Part shown: positions 33,301 to 44,394 of the stretch, piece after piece
Layout of the letters: the number at the start of each line of letters is the position of its first letter
How positions within the stretch are numbered: the first letter of the stretch is position 1
NCBI GenBank assembly: GCA_016081115.2
Contig: CM071930.1
Location: forward strand, 8,041,419 to 8,105,418
Direction of reading: 5' to 3'
Origin: Rehmannia glutinosa
Taxonomy: Eukaryota > Streptophyta > Magnoliopsida > Lamiales > Orobanchaceae
DNA length: 64,000 nucleotides
The notes under the pieces: model-generated
What the model was told of the DNA's origin: nothing
Database searches by the model: none
What the model saw: only the letters and a program-made list of their open reading frames with translations
Position numbers and translations under genes: made by a program

Positions 33301-34453
33301 AAGCAAGTACCATGAGAAATCTAGGGAGAAGAACTTTCGGGCGTGCTCACACCGAGCTAATGAAAGTTTCAAAGATCTGTAATTGTTGGACATGCGGAGC
33401 AAGAGGGCATATCTCAACGGATTGCCCGGACAATAAAAAACAAGGAGTCGGCAGTTCGAGGCCACACCGTAAATCGAAGAAGTCTGTCTATTATCGTGGA
33501 TTTAATACTGGTGTATCAATTCGAGGATATTCCCTCGGATGAAAGCATCTATGAAGAAGAGATCTATTCTCGATGATGGAAGTGACTCACTCAGAATCGA
33601 GTGAAGAAGAAATTCTTCACAGACGATCGAGGAAGATATGTCGATTCCTCTCTCACACGACGGTTTCTCATAAAACTCTTATGAAAATCATGAAGGAAGA
33701 TCCAAAGCTTCAAGTCTATGATGGATTTACAATTGGAGCTATGGAAAAAACATTGGATAAAATTGGGTTTCAGAATGAGAAAACACCAAATTATCCACGG
33801 GGTAACAAGGAGAATTTGCTATTCCGATGGAGTTTACCAAGAACTCGATCGAGATGCAGTTGGTCCCTATTAGAGAAATACAAGAGATCAAAAGCAAAGT
33901 TAAAAGAGAAGTTGCAAATACACTCTCATGGATCCATATCGGAGCCATAAGAGTAATTATTAAAGCAACATTCAAAGAAGGAATTGATTCGCCTCTTAAT
34001 CTTGCTTTGTCTTTGACAAGCGAATCTCGCATCTCAAGGATTCATGCCTTGGAGCGATTCTGAGAAATTTGTATGCGCAGGAAATTGGCATTTAATGTCT
34101 ATCCTAGAATTGCATACAATTTGGGAGATCGAGACTTTGAGAGAGTCCTAACCCTTCATCAAGATTTCAAAAGAGTCGATTTGATGAAAGAAGGAAACGA
34201 GGCCTTACTCGATCACATACAAGATTTCCTATGCTCTCTCGAATACCCATCATTCCAAGTATTCTTGAGAAAGGAATTTATTGAAGTCCCAAGAATCTTT
34301 GAGGACTTTGCCAGGGTGGTGTTACGAGAAATCATTGAATCTCCAACTATTAAGGAGATTGATATGATAATTCAAGATCAACCGATCTTCAACAAAAGTC
34401 GGAGTCTCGAGTTGAGCACAGAAGGATGTCTTTCCAAGAAACGAGAATGGTGA
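33301..34453 (+). pseudogene. Endogenous caulimovirid coat-protein zinc knuckle region (broken)
   Basis: Near 33378-33425 a frame encodes CWTCGARGHISTDC, a perfect CX2CX4HX4C zinc knuckle of the type that closes caulimovirid coat proteins and binds RNA. A Lys/Arg/Ser-rich segment follows. Downstream frames (33573-33950, 33827-34063 and 34073-34453) are fragmentary and were not assigned. Confidence 0.6.
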
Positions 34454-35480
34454 GTAGGCCGTTGGAAGAAAGGAGACCAATGATGATTCAAAGCGCATCC
34501 CGATGTTTTTAAAACAAGAGGAGAGCCGAAATGTCGAAGGATGGCGAGAGGTTGAAGTAATATTCGACATCACTCAAAAGGATAACATTTTTCCTTGTGA
34601 TGTTCTATATTATCTCCAACAACCAATCGTTGGTAGGTATCAAGGAAGCTCGAAGATAGGAGAAATTGAGCTTACTATCACGGGGAGTAGCGAGGAAAGA
34701 TCCCGAGAACAATTAATCCGGGAATTGAATTTCTTGAGGAGCATAAACCTTGGGAAAGATTACAAGACGGAATGGAGTTCACGTGGCTAATAAAAGATAC
34801 TGAGAATCGGATGACCATTAGTCCATTCTCCATATATATTTCTATTGGAATGTTATATCTTGAATACAAGGCCGAGTATTTTCGCGCCTATATTGATTCA
34901 GTGTCTTAGGAATATGTCTTCGCAAAGCGGATGTTTTTCCTAAAGAAATTGAGAAGATTTACCAGCTATTGCGGGGAAGAGATTTCTCTAAAAGGATTCT
35001 TATCTTTAACGAGGGGAATTAAACAAGCGAAATAATGATCGGAGAGCGGGCGATACCCATGGTACAAAGTAAAAACGCCACCAATCTATTTCCATGATAC
35101 AGTGCGAGATATTTTTTTGGGAAACAATTTCCTACAAACATTCAAGCGGTTCACACAAGAGAACGAGACGAGAAGACTTATTTTCACAACTTTATGTGAT
35201 CATAAGATTATTGTCAGATCTGCGGGAAGCATTTTCGAGAAAAATGCCCATTAATTTTCGCGGCAAGCGTGGTGATGAAGCCAAACTTCGCAATCCAAAA
35301 ATGGCGGATCGAAGGAAATTTGGTGAAGCTTTATTATCCTATAGACAATTTGGTTCCATCCGGAAGGATCATAATATATGGGATAATAACTTGTATTCAT
35401 TCATTAGTACAAGGAGAAGAACGAGTCACTCCAGGAAGCCATTGCAGAATTATGGATGAGTCTAATGGAGAATCCACAGA
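34454..35480 (+). pseudogene. Endogenous caulimovirid pre-RT region (broken)
   Basis: Fragmented frames lie between the zinc knuckle and RT, where an aspartic protease is expected. I could not locate a convincing DTG/DSG motif, so the protease assignment is positional only. Confidence 0.35.
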
Positions 35481-35496
35481 GTGATGTAACCATAGA

Positions 35497-36260
35497 GGAA
35501 CAAATATCACTCGAGGATATCAAGAAGAAGATCCAAAGGAATTACAATGAAGATCCTTTGGCTTGGTGGGATAAGAACGAGCTTAAAGCTTCCTTAAAGG
35601 TTAAACCAGAAAGGAGTACGAGTTCGTAAGATTCAAACCAATCCTTATGAACCAGGAAGATCGTGAGGATATGCAAAAGATACTTAAGGAACATCTTGAC
35701 CTTAAGTTAATTTCACCAGGAGTTTCTCCATACAAAGCAGATCCAGGATTCTTAGTCGAAACCATGGAGAAATCAAAAGAGGAAAGCCAAGACTTGTTAT
35801 TAATTACAAAAGGATTAATAACATTTTGGAGTTCGACGGATACTATATCCCAAGCAGAGAACATCCGGTTAAGCTGTATCAAAGGTGCCAAGATATTCTC
35901 AAAGTTCGATTGCAACTGGATTCTACCAGATTAAGATGGAGGAAGAGAGTAAGAAGTTTCTGACTTTCTCTACACCACAGGGACACTATATTTGGAACGT
36001 GATGCCTATGGGATTGGCTAACGCACCCCAGATATATCAAAGAAAGATGGATAATTTTTTCAAAGATTATTTCAGTTTCATGTTCGTATATATCGACGAC
36101 ATTCTAATCGCATCAAAGAACATGAAGGAGCATCTCAAACATTTGGAAATATTTTTGGATGTTTGTCACAAAGAAGGATTAGTGCTTTCGGAAAAGAAGG
36201 CGTAATCGCAACAAGACAGATTGAATTCCTCGGAATTGAAATCGATGAATCTGGAATTAT
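35497..36260 (+). pseudogene. Endogenous caulimovirid reverse transcriptase (broken)
   Basis: The frames give, in order, an LVINYKRIN motif near 35793-35819 (read with a frameshift), TPQGHYIWNVMPMGLANAP near 35970-36026, and the catalytic YIDDILIAS box near 36090-36115 followed by HLKHLEIFLDVCHKEGL. This spacing matches RT of caulimovirids and Gypsy elements. Frameshifts near 35640-35935 and 36190 break the frame. The enzyme would convert pregenomic RNA to DNA, but this copy cannot. Confidence 0.7.
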
Positions 36261-36344
36261 TCTAGAATCATATTGTGGAAAAGATACGAGGATTTCGGAT
36301 ACACTTAAAGACAAGAAGCATCTTGAGTTTTTAGGAGTTGTTAA

Positions 36345-36905
36345 TTTTTTGGAATGTTTATTAACAATCTAGCATACTACGGGAAGGTGTTTAGCCCATT
36401 ACTTAAAAAAGATCACGTATTCAAATGGGAAGATGAACATCAAGAAGGAATTAAGCAACTTAAAGAAGTTTGTAAAAAGCTTCCAAAACTTGCGATTCCC
36501 AAGACGAGGATGGCGATTCTTTACACGGATGCCAGTGATGATTGGTGGGCGGCGAGTTCTTACGAAAGTCATACCAAACGAGGAAGTTCCATGCAGATAT
36601 CTTGTAGTGGTTTATTCACCCCTAGTGAAGCAACTCGGTGGCACATTAACGAGAAAGAATTCTTTGCGATCGAAAGGCTTTTAAAAAATGGCCTCTATTT
36701 TTATGGCTAAAAGTTTACTTTAAAAATTGATAATTCAAGTGTCAAGGCTTTTCGAAAAACAAAATTGAATCAAAACCGAGAAAAGGCTCGATTACTTAGA
36801 TGGCAAGTTGAATGTCAATATTATGATTATGATATTGTCATTATAAAATCTCATGAAAATATTCTTGCAGATTTCTTGACACGAGATGGAAGGACGCGTT
36901 CTTGA
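36345..36905 (+). pseudogene. Endogenous caulimovirid RNase H (broken)
   Basis: A frame at 36354-36710 runs from the RT connection segment (PLLKKDHVFKWEDEHQEGIK) to an RNase H start with LYTDASD, where the Asp belongs to the active site. It continues to a WHINEKEFFAIERLL motif carrying the catalytic Glu. After a stop near 36710 the reading resumes with a conserved FLTRDG-type C-terminal end near 36870-36895. Confidence 0.65.
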
Positions 36906-36917
36906 CGAGGTCCTTAA

Positions 36918-38923
36918 ATGAGTAAGACATCTCAGGAAAACCTGGAGAGTCAGAACGAGATTTTGGGACATTATGTCTCAATGCGAAGTTGTTGGACGAT
37001 TTTCAACAGTGCTGACCATGGATTCGTAAATCCGTTTCTAGTCAAATACGAGCATGCCGTTCGCTCAAGGACAATTGTTCTTAGCGGCTGCAAGGGCCTC
37101 TCTTCCAGCCGCATCTCCTACGGTGCAAAAAGGGGCCGAGAGAGTACGGGGCTCTAACCCGGAGGTTATGGATTCAGTACCATAATCACAAGTGTTGCGG
37201 TGATGCATCCCCCGAGGGTGTACAAGCGTAAGCGAATGTTGAAGCTCGGTGTCACAACCCGAGTCTTCAAGTCAACCCAAGACCTCCTGGGGTAAAAGAG
37301 GAGAGTTGAATCTTAGGCCACGAGTGCAGGCAAATCTAAGGTTCAAATCGACGAGATTAAGATTTCTCCTATGCAGGTATATCGCGGCAATGGGAGAAAT
37401 TAGTTACAAGACAAGGTATTAACCTAGAAAAAACAATGGTTGATATCTCAGGCAAGTATCCAAGAGTTTGGATGAAACCCGGAAGTCATCCAAATGAAGT
37501 ACATGAATGGTATACTTTTGGAGCTTTAGCTTCAATCTATACCGTGTCACCAGGATTCAGAAATTTCAAAATTACCAAAATGGATTGGGAAGCGGTTTAC
37601 GAGACCTGGGGCAATAATCCACACTTGGCAGAGAAGAGATATTTTGAGGCGTATTTTATCGGTGCAACTCCGAACCAAAGAAAGAAAGGCTTTAATGAAG
37701 CTTTTCATTTCATCAAGCTAAGAAGAATAGGATGGAAATGCTTTAAAATAGGGGTGGCAATTTCGACCGATCACGATAGCACGATACCTAAAACGACACG
37801 GAAATAGCGGGTTAGTGTTTAGTCTTAACGTGTTCGTGTCCTTATCGTGTCGACACGATAAGGACACGAAAATTTCGAAGTCGTGTTCGTGTTTTATCGT
37901 GTTTACGATAGTGACACGAACACGAACACGATAGTGACACGATAATGACACGCGACGAACACGATAAAGACACGATAATGACACGTTTACGGTTAGCGAC
38001 CACGATAATGACATGGCACGAGCCACGATAAGGATACGATAATGACACATTTTCCTGGTAGTGACACGATAAAGACACGATAACCTGATATTTTGTGTAT
38101 TTATGTCGTGTATTTTCGTGTAAAATCGTGTCATATCGTGTAATTTGTTATCGTGTATTAATGTGTAAATCATTTTCTTTTTATTTTTGACTTATCGTGT
38201 CACTATCGTGTCGTGTCGTAGGTCGACACGAAAATTTTCGTGTTCGTGTCGGTCGTAGAGAGATCCTTATCGTGTCGTGTTCATGTTTGCCCTTATCGTG
38301 TCGTGTCGTTATCGCGGTCGTTTCGACACGAAACACTTTCACACGATAACACGATTTGACACCCCTACTTTAAAATACATTAAAGCGGCTTCAGGAAGAA
38401 GGACCGGTGTTAGTAGGAGCATTTTCTCAAGACGAAGCTTCTACCGGGACGAGCATGGGGTCTTTGGGTTTGTCTAATCGAAATGGACAAAGTCAAATAT
38501 CCATTCAAGTTCTTCGCAGTCGGCGAATGGATCTTTCCTTTTGAATTCGATGTTGGATCAACCACAGGATTTGCGGAGGAACTCTTGAGACCAAAAGAAG
38601 AATTCTCTGCGGAAAAACAAGATTCCGGCAAGCAAAGAAACTTACCTAGGAAATTTTGCAATATGGCGCATGTTGGCCGTTGGATCGACCAGGATCTGTC
38701 AAGCATGCCCGACAGAAAGGAACCCGAGTTTGGGAAAGGTTTGACCCAAACCCGACCGACAAGACCATACGGTGGAAAAGATAAGGGCCGACTCACAAGA
38801 CGCGTTTTCCTCGGGGACCACGCAGACCGACTTTTTAAAAGATTCCCGACAACCATCACATGGGGTGAGTCGCGGAAAGAAAAGAAAAACAGTGGCGAGG
38901 CAATAATGCGAGGATATGCGTAG
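36918..38923 (+). pseudogene. Endogenous caulimovirid downstream ORF (unknown function), split by a hAT element
   Basis: Starts at 36918 (MSKTSQENLES) and runs with frame changes through 37140, 37436-37748 and, after the hAT element at 37749-38367, 38483-38923. Recognisable segments include a WYTFGALASIYTVSPG stretch and, after the insertion, a basic tail. Position after RNase H matches the second ORF of florendoviruses, whose function is unknown. Without the hAT element and its 8 bp duplication the flanks rejoin. Confidence 0.45.
37749..38367. mobile_element. hAT MITE with TATCGTGTC-type tandem repeats, inserted in the pararetrovirus
   Basis: Perfect 8 bp TSD CTTTAAAA at 37741-37748 and 38368-38375. 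Termini are TAGGGGTGGCAA and (inverted) TAGGGGTGTCAA. The interior is dominated by dozens of TATCGTGTC/GACACGATA units in both orientations, so most of the element is self-complementary. It has no coding capacity; the apparent frames across it are repeat artefacts. It must be younger than the viral integration. Confidence 0.85.
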
Positions 38924-39620
38924 CGGTGGCGTCATTAATTTCAACAAGATTTGAAGTCCGCCTTTCAAGTCCAGGACTTACCTCTATAAATTGAAGGATT
39001 TGAAGGAAGTTTGAGGACATCGAACATTTTCCTTAGTTTTCTTATAATAAAGTCTGAGTGAAAAATTTGTAAGATTTTTGAGTGTTTTAGTTTTCGAAAT
39101 TTTATGTGTTTTCGAGTGCAAGACTCATCTATGAGAGGCTAAACCAGATTCTCCTCCCAAAAGGAGATTACTAATGTAATAAATATTTCTATAAGTTCTT
39201 AATAAAAAGAGGCTTTTTCGCTTCAACATGTGTTCATAATGTTCTATTAATTCATCCCGTTTAAAGAATTACTTATACGCCCTGGAGTAGGAAACGAACC
39301 GAGGTTGTCTTTGAGCGATTCTTTGAAGGAGTCGGATAACTTGCGAGATCATCTTCCCCGAGGTGAGGTTGAACAGTGAGGAGCATTGTTTGTCAAACGA
39401 TCCGGGGCGATAATTTTTCCGACCGGTGGCGTTGCGAACCACTTAACCCGGCAGTGTTTCGTTCAAAAGAGGTATGAATTTTAAGGGATCTATTAATTTT
39501 ACGGAAGCATGTTGGGCGATATGGTCGTAATGGATTATTTCCATTATTGTAGTAAGTAAAGTATGGGTCTTTGGAAGAGATTATTCATAAAACATTAGGT
39601 ATGAAATTGAAAGGTTGTTC
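38924..39620 (+). promoter_or_regulatory. Endogenous caulimovirid intergenic promoter, leader and poly(A) region
   Basis: A TATA-like CTCTATAAATTG lies at 38983-38994. Downstream are GTCTGAGTG, a GAGTGCAAGACTCATC inverted repeat and AATAAA-type signals (TGTAATAAATATT near 39174-39186, CTTAATAAAAAG near 39199-39210). The following 400 bp lack a frame and resemble a viral leader. No tRNA-Met primer site was found. Confidence 0.5.
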
Positions 39621-39816
39621 TAAGAAGGAAACCTGCTATAACAGGTTAAACTGTTAGAGTTAACGGAGAGTTAACGGAAAGGTACCAAATATGATTAATT
39701 TTGTGAACATTAGGTACCAATCTTGATTAGGTTGAAAACAGGGGTATCAAAAGTGAAATTAGGGTATAGATTGGGTATGAAAAATGAAATTATCCCTATC
39801 TATTATATACAGTATA

Positions 39817-40020
39817 AAACCTCGATAATTTAATATTCGATTAATTAATAATATCGCTTAAATAATATTTTTCGTTGGTCCGGACTCGGGGACAATATGC
39901 TAAATTAATAATTCACCAATTTTATAAGATAATACATATATGAGAATTTATATAGGTCCCATGGAATATATAAATTAATAATTCCTTAACATGTAATATA
40001 TTTATGATTAATATACGCTT
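39817..40020. repeat. Possible AT-rich MITE (CTCGATAATTTAATA type)
   Basis: It contains CCTCGATAATTTAATATTCG and later a TAAATTAATAATTC pair flanking TCCGGAC, a pattern I associate with a common plant AT-rich MITE. TIRs and TSD were not resolved. Confidence 0.3.
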
Positions 40021-40466
40021 TTTGTTGAAATTAATGTCACCTTAAATCTCATCTTTCATTTTGCTAAGGTAGTAATAACTTTTATAGTGATTTTTTCGTA
40101 GCTCAACAAAAATTATTCAATGTCATCCTTGAGTTTTCTTTTGAAAAAGAAGTCTATAATAGAATTATTATTTTCAACTTTACAATTCATATGTCGCTCT
40201 CGATTATTTACTCGCAGGTCATCAACTCGAAATTTTAACATCACAAGGTTGAATCTTTTGATGTTTAGTTTGGTGGAAGACTTTTCAGATGTATATTTTC
40301 TACAAGCCAATTTATAGATTATTAATTTGTACTTTTACCAAACGATTAATATTACATATAAGCATTTTTTAGAAAGTTAAACATTTATATTTCCTGAGAC
40401 CAGTTAACAAACACAAATTTTAATTTGCTCCATTAATTAGATATTATATGTCATTAATAATTAAAC

Positions 40467-41319
40467 GGCTAAATTGCAAAAAGAGGACACTAACTATACC
40501 CTACTAACAAAAGAGGACACTAAGTTTGGAGACGTTCAGTTTAGGACAATAACTTTTAAAATTTGCGAATTCATGAGGAGAAATTGATGCTGAATTGCCC
40601 AAATTTGAAGTAATTTCCAATTAAAAACTAAAATGTGAAAATACTTAAAGAATTTTTTCATGTATTTTAAAATGTTATTATAATAAAATTTTAGATTCAG
40701 TTTTATTTAAGTATTTGTCAAATTTTAGTTTGTAAATTTAAATTACTTTGAATAATATTTAATTTTTTAAATAAATTTTAGATTTATCAAATAATGTTTA
40801 GATATTATTTTATACTTTGTTTGGTTTTATTCAAGAAACTTTCAGAATTTCTTCAGTAAATTTTAGATGCTCTAGTTATTTTTAAATTTATTAAATAAAC
40901 TATGTAATTTTATTTTTTGTATTTTCCTTATTTATTTTTTTAAAATGAAATTTTACTTGTTAATTTCTAAATTCTTAAAATATTTATCAATTTTATTTTC
41001 ATATATTCAGAGTTTAATTGTTAATTTGTACGTTTTTAAATTAATTTTTTGACTAATTTTCGCACATTAATAATTATTTTCACCAGATAAGTAATTAGCC
41101 CAAATTTGAGAATTCAAGCTAAACATTGAGGTCAATAAGGCAATTAGCCTGAATTTGGGCAATTCAGGCTCAATTTGTCCTCAATTCGCAAAAACCTGAA
41201 AGTTAATGTCATTAATTTGCAAAAAACTGAAAGTTAATGCCCTAAACATAAAACCCGCAAATTTAACGTCCTTTTTTTGTCAGTGGGTAGAATTAGTGAC
41301 CTCCTTTTGCAGTTTAGCC
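40467..41319. mobile_element. MULE-like non-autonomous element with long TIRs and 9 bp TSD
   Basis: Left end GGCTAAATTGCAAAAAGAGG and right end (inverted) GGCTAAACTGCAAAAGGAGG, with similarity continuing for about 60 bp (GACACTAA, TTAGTGAC). Flanking 9-mers TAATTAAAC (40458-40466) and TAAATAAAC (41320-41328) differ at one base. The 853 bp AT-rich body has no transposase. Confidence 0.7.
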
Positions 41320-42211
41320 TAAATAAACCAACGTAATGGAGATAACCTAAGACAGTAAATTTATACCATTGAAATTAGATGTTTGCATTAGCTAAGTTTA
41401 AAGTTATGTATAATAAGTATAAAAGGAAAACATAAATACAAAATTCACCCAAGATTTAAATGTATTAATTAAGGTGCAAATACACACAGAATGACCTGGC
41501 TAGAGTCAAATATAATCAAGGATCAAGATATTTAACTTCTCTGTTGCAAATAAACAAATAATATGAAATTAATCACATAATATGCATGAGTTGCAACAAA
41601 TGACAGAAATATTACCTTGAAAATGTTAAAATGTTAAAAGTTATTATACAGAAAATTATCCATCATAGATTTAACTAACTGTTCAAAATTATTAGACAGA
41701 GAAAATTATTCAATCATTAAGCCGACTTATAGTACTCGATTCGAGTTTGTTTGCACGGCAATCGACACATGCTTTTTCTGTATATTTTTATTATTACTCT
41801 TTTTGGTTGGTAAGATGAAATGTTATTATGCTAAAGGCAGCTTTGGTCGATAAGATTGTCCGAATTCATCAAATAGAAGCAAAGGTGGGGGATGCCTAAC
41901 GTGGGATATGAACAATGGAATTTTGCAACTTTTCTAGTGTAACAAGCAAAATTGTTACTTTTTAATTGTTAGTTTTATGTATTTTATTTAGTGTCTCATT
42001 ATATTAAACGAAAACACATGCCATGTAAATTAAATGACGATATTATTGTATATATAACCTAGTGTATTAACACACCAAATGGAACATAAGATTTGGATTG
42101 AGTTGCCAAATTAATGTTGTAAAAACAACTCGAAGATGTATTTGTATGAGAAACTGTTATATCATAATTCATATATTGGATAGTATCTAACAAAATTTGA
42201 ATTGTTTAATT
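41320..42211. other. Intergenic DNA, no gene seen
   Basis: AT-rich with no frame, TIR or repeat that I could recognise. Confidence 0.4.
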
Positions 42212-42366
42212 ACTACAAGAAAGTCGTTGTTTAGCTACGGATACCAACAGACCAAGGGTAGTTATGATGGTTATTGTTTTTAAAATAAAATAAATATTGT
42301 CTTTGATCCATATATAGCGATAGTCAATAATCTGTCAGTAAACAACAGATCCATTTCTTCTTGTGG
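42212..42366. mobile_element. Possible short CACTA remnant
   Basis: It starts ACTACAAGAAAGTCG and ends TTTCTTCTTGTGGT, an eroded CACTACAAGAAA inverted pair. The TSD could not be confirmed. Confidence 0.4.
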
Positions 42367-42778
42367 TTGAATGCCAATGTGATGACGTCATCATGCATAA
42401 CTCAATGAATAATTCAATGATTTATAAGTAAATAGTATTTAGATGGACGGTATAAAATGATTTGTACTTTGTTTTTCTCCTTTTGAAGTATTTTTATTGA
42501 AGATTTCAACGGGACATAACTTGCTCTGGTCATAATAATTATGAAGGCCAATAATCCCTTCCTTCACAATTAAAACACTTATCATAACTATATATGTAAC
42601 ATAATGAGTAATTGAGTATTGAGCAATAATACCACAAAAACTTTTGCAAAACATTGATCTTAATTCTTACTCATAAATGTAAGAACTTAATTTTATCTGT
42701 CTTGAGTTTGCAATCAAATTAAACAAATTTCGGACAATTAGGCATTAAATCCGTTAAAGATGTTTGTTAAATAGTGTC

Positions 42779-43057
42779 CACTACAAGAAAAAAATTTACC
42801 TACAAGAGAATTTGTTGGCAATTATTAAGATTAGTGTAAAATATATGTAAAATCGTTGTAGGTAATTAAATATTTACCTCCAAAATATGAAATTGTTGGT
42901 AAATTAAATATCTATAATATTTACGTCAGGTAAATTTAAAAATTGTTGGTGATTTGTCGGTATAGTCTATGAGAATTTATTTTATTTTATTTTATCGGTA
43001 TTCTGTAGGTAACTATAAATTTAGTGACAAATCATTTTTGTCAATAAATTAGTAGTA
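42779..43057. mobile_element. CACTA MITE, same family as the one in the cyclin intron
   Basis: It starts CACTACAAGAAAAAAATTTA and contains GTAGGTAA, TTTGTCGGTATA, a CTGTAGGTA segment and AGTGACAAATCATTTTTGTC, in the same order as the element at 60686-60949. The right end is shortened (AGTAGT). No TSD was confirmed. Confidence 0.6.
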
Positions 43058-43612
43058 ATGTCACAAATATATATTCGATATATATTGGACCTCTTTTGAT
43101 GATACTGAAATTAAAAGATTAAATAGCCATTGTCATATCGAAGTATCAAGTGGAAAGAAAAGCCAACAATTAAGTTTATATATATCAAGTATGTGACAGT
43201 ATATATATGATAATGAAATCAAATAGAAAAAAATATGCTTTCTCAAAAAAAAAAAAAAAAGAAAAAAATATGAGTTAAAAATCAACCGTCTAATTGAACA
43301 GCTAATAATCCATAGGTGACAAGTGCTGCCATGTGAGGGGGTCAGCTATTCCAGCGAGTTAAATTTGTTCGTTATTTAATTATTAAATAGTATTTTCATC
43401 GGTCCTCCAAAATGTGCTTATATTGAATTAGCAAAACGTTATTGAAGTGTATTTTTCTTGAAAGACATTTTTATGTAGTTGTACAAAAAGAATAATCATT
43501 TTCAATTACATCATACACTTTAAGTGTAATTTTCCGAACTAAAAGAAAAAAATGTTTCAGTTTTATCGAGTATTCGACTTGTACGTTCAAATCTTTAGGA
43601 ATAAGTCGTCAT
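43058..43612. other. Intergenic DNA, no gene seen
   Basis: AT-rich, with an A-rich run near 43246-43262. Confidence 0.4.
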
Positions 43613-43620
43613 CATCAAAG

Positions 43621-43723
43621 TATGTTGTAAAAAGCCTAGGCAGGGTTGGCCGGTTAGGCGGGACGTAATTGAAAAAAAAAAACGTCGACGAGGAAGGCTA
43701 ACGCCTAAAAATTTTACAACATA
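43621..43723. mobile_element. Short hAT-like MITE
   Basis: Termini TATGTTGTAAAAA and TTTTACAACATA; flanking 8-mers CATCAAAG and CATCACAT match at six positions. The interior has CCTAGGC/GTTAGGCGGG motifs shared with the elements at 46565-46749 and 49785-49885. Confidence 0.5.
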
Positions 43724-43810
43724 CATCACATGTACCTTAATCCCAACTATGTTGGGGTCGGTATCCTTCTTAAAGAAAATGCATTTCATATATATAATGC
43801 TAAATTAGCC

Positions 43811-43915
43811 TAATTACAAAAACTCCATATAAAATTCAAAATTACAAATTTGATTGGGGTTGGTATTTTTTGTAATTTGCTTGTACCTCAGGGGTATTTT
43901 TGCAAATTGAATCCT
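43811..43915. repeat. Eroded MULE-MITE fragment (TAATTACAAAAA family)
   Basis: It starts ATTAGCCTAATTACAAAAAC and ends CTCAGGGGTATTTTTGC, the inner terminal motifs of the family found in the formin introns. No TSD was seen. Confidence 0.4.
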
Positions 43916-44394
43916 ATAATGAATATTGACTAATGTAAGATAAAGAGGAAGGAAATGTAGAGGCAAGGCCAAGAAGCATATGCCCTTGAGCTGTGATTGT
44001 CCCATAAGATCCTTGCTTACTAAGTTTCTTGTAGTAACATGTAAAATAGTAGCAGAATATTGCTGCTGAGATCACATTTGCACCTCAGAAGCTTCCACTT
44101 TACAGTCTCCTCTTTTTACAAAAGGTTATTCCCGAAGGCAAAACCCTCCACCTCAACCAGAAAAACAGCTTTGTAATATTTTAGTAAAGAATTGTGACTA
44201 CACAAATTCAAATCCGTGATATTAGAGCACCACACTATTGTTACCTTGCCACTTACCAACTCATCTGTGCCCTTGGAGTCTCCAGTCTCCTCTCTATCTC
44301 ACACTAGGTGACCACTCAGAATTTAGGACCCAAAACCAGACATGAATGAGCAGAAAGAGCACAACATAAAACACTTCACCAAAAAAAACACAAA

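Larger units (their letters stand above)
31380..39620 (+). mobile_element. Endogenous caulimovirid (pararetrovirus), inactivated; florendovirus-like layout
   Basis: This plus-strand region has, in order, an N-terminal polyprotein region, a zinc knuckle, reverse transcriptase, RNase H, a separate downstream ORF, then a TATA box and polyadenylation signals. That is the content of a Caulimoviridae genome, with no LTRs or integrase. A long polyprotein followed by an ORF of unknown function resembles florendoviruses; the genus is tentative. Every ORF is broken by stops and frameshifts, and a hAT element interrupts the second ORF. It cannot encode functional virus proteins. Confidence 0.75.
31077..39796. 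mobile_element. MULE-like TIR element enclosing an endogenous pararetrovirus
   Basis: Left terminus GGGTTATTTTCAGTTTTAGT and right terminus (inverted) GGGATAATTTCATTTTTCAT form TIRs, flanked by identical 10 bp repeats TATCTATTAT (31067-31076 and 39797-39806). The outer ~300 bp on the left and ~170 bp on the right resemble each other in inverted orientation, with TAGTACC/GGTACC and AACGG-type motifs. Between them is an 8.2 kb caulimovirid. Either the virus integrated into a small MULE, or the MULE captured viral DNA; the first is simpler. Confidence 0.6.

Noticed and set aside
34454..35480. Aspartic protease of the endogenous caulimovirid
   Set aside because: Expected here by position, but no DTG/DSG motif could be seen, so only the region is described.
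37718..38173. Minus-strand frame rich in SLSCHYRV-like repeats
   Set aside because: Translation of the TATCGTGTC repeats of the hAT MITE; not a gene.
42212..42366. Reading the ACTACAAGAAAG ... TTCTTCTTGTGGT pair as a complete CACTA element
   Set aside because: Terminal bases deviate and no 3 bp TSD matches; kept only as a low-confidence remnant.
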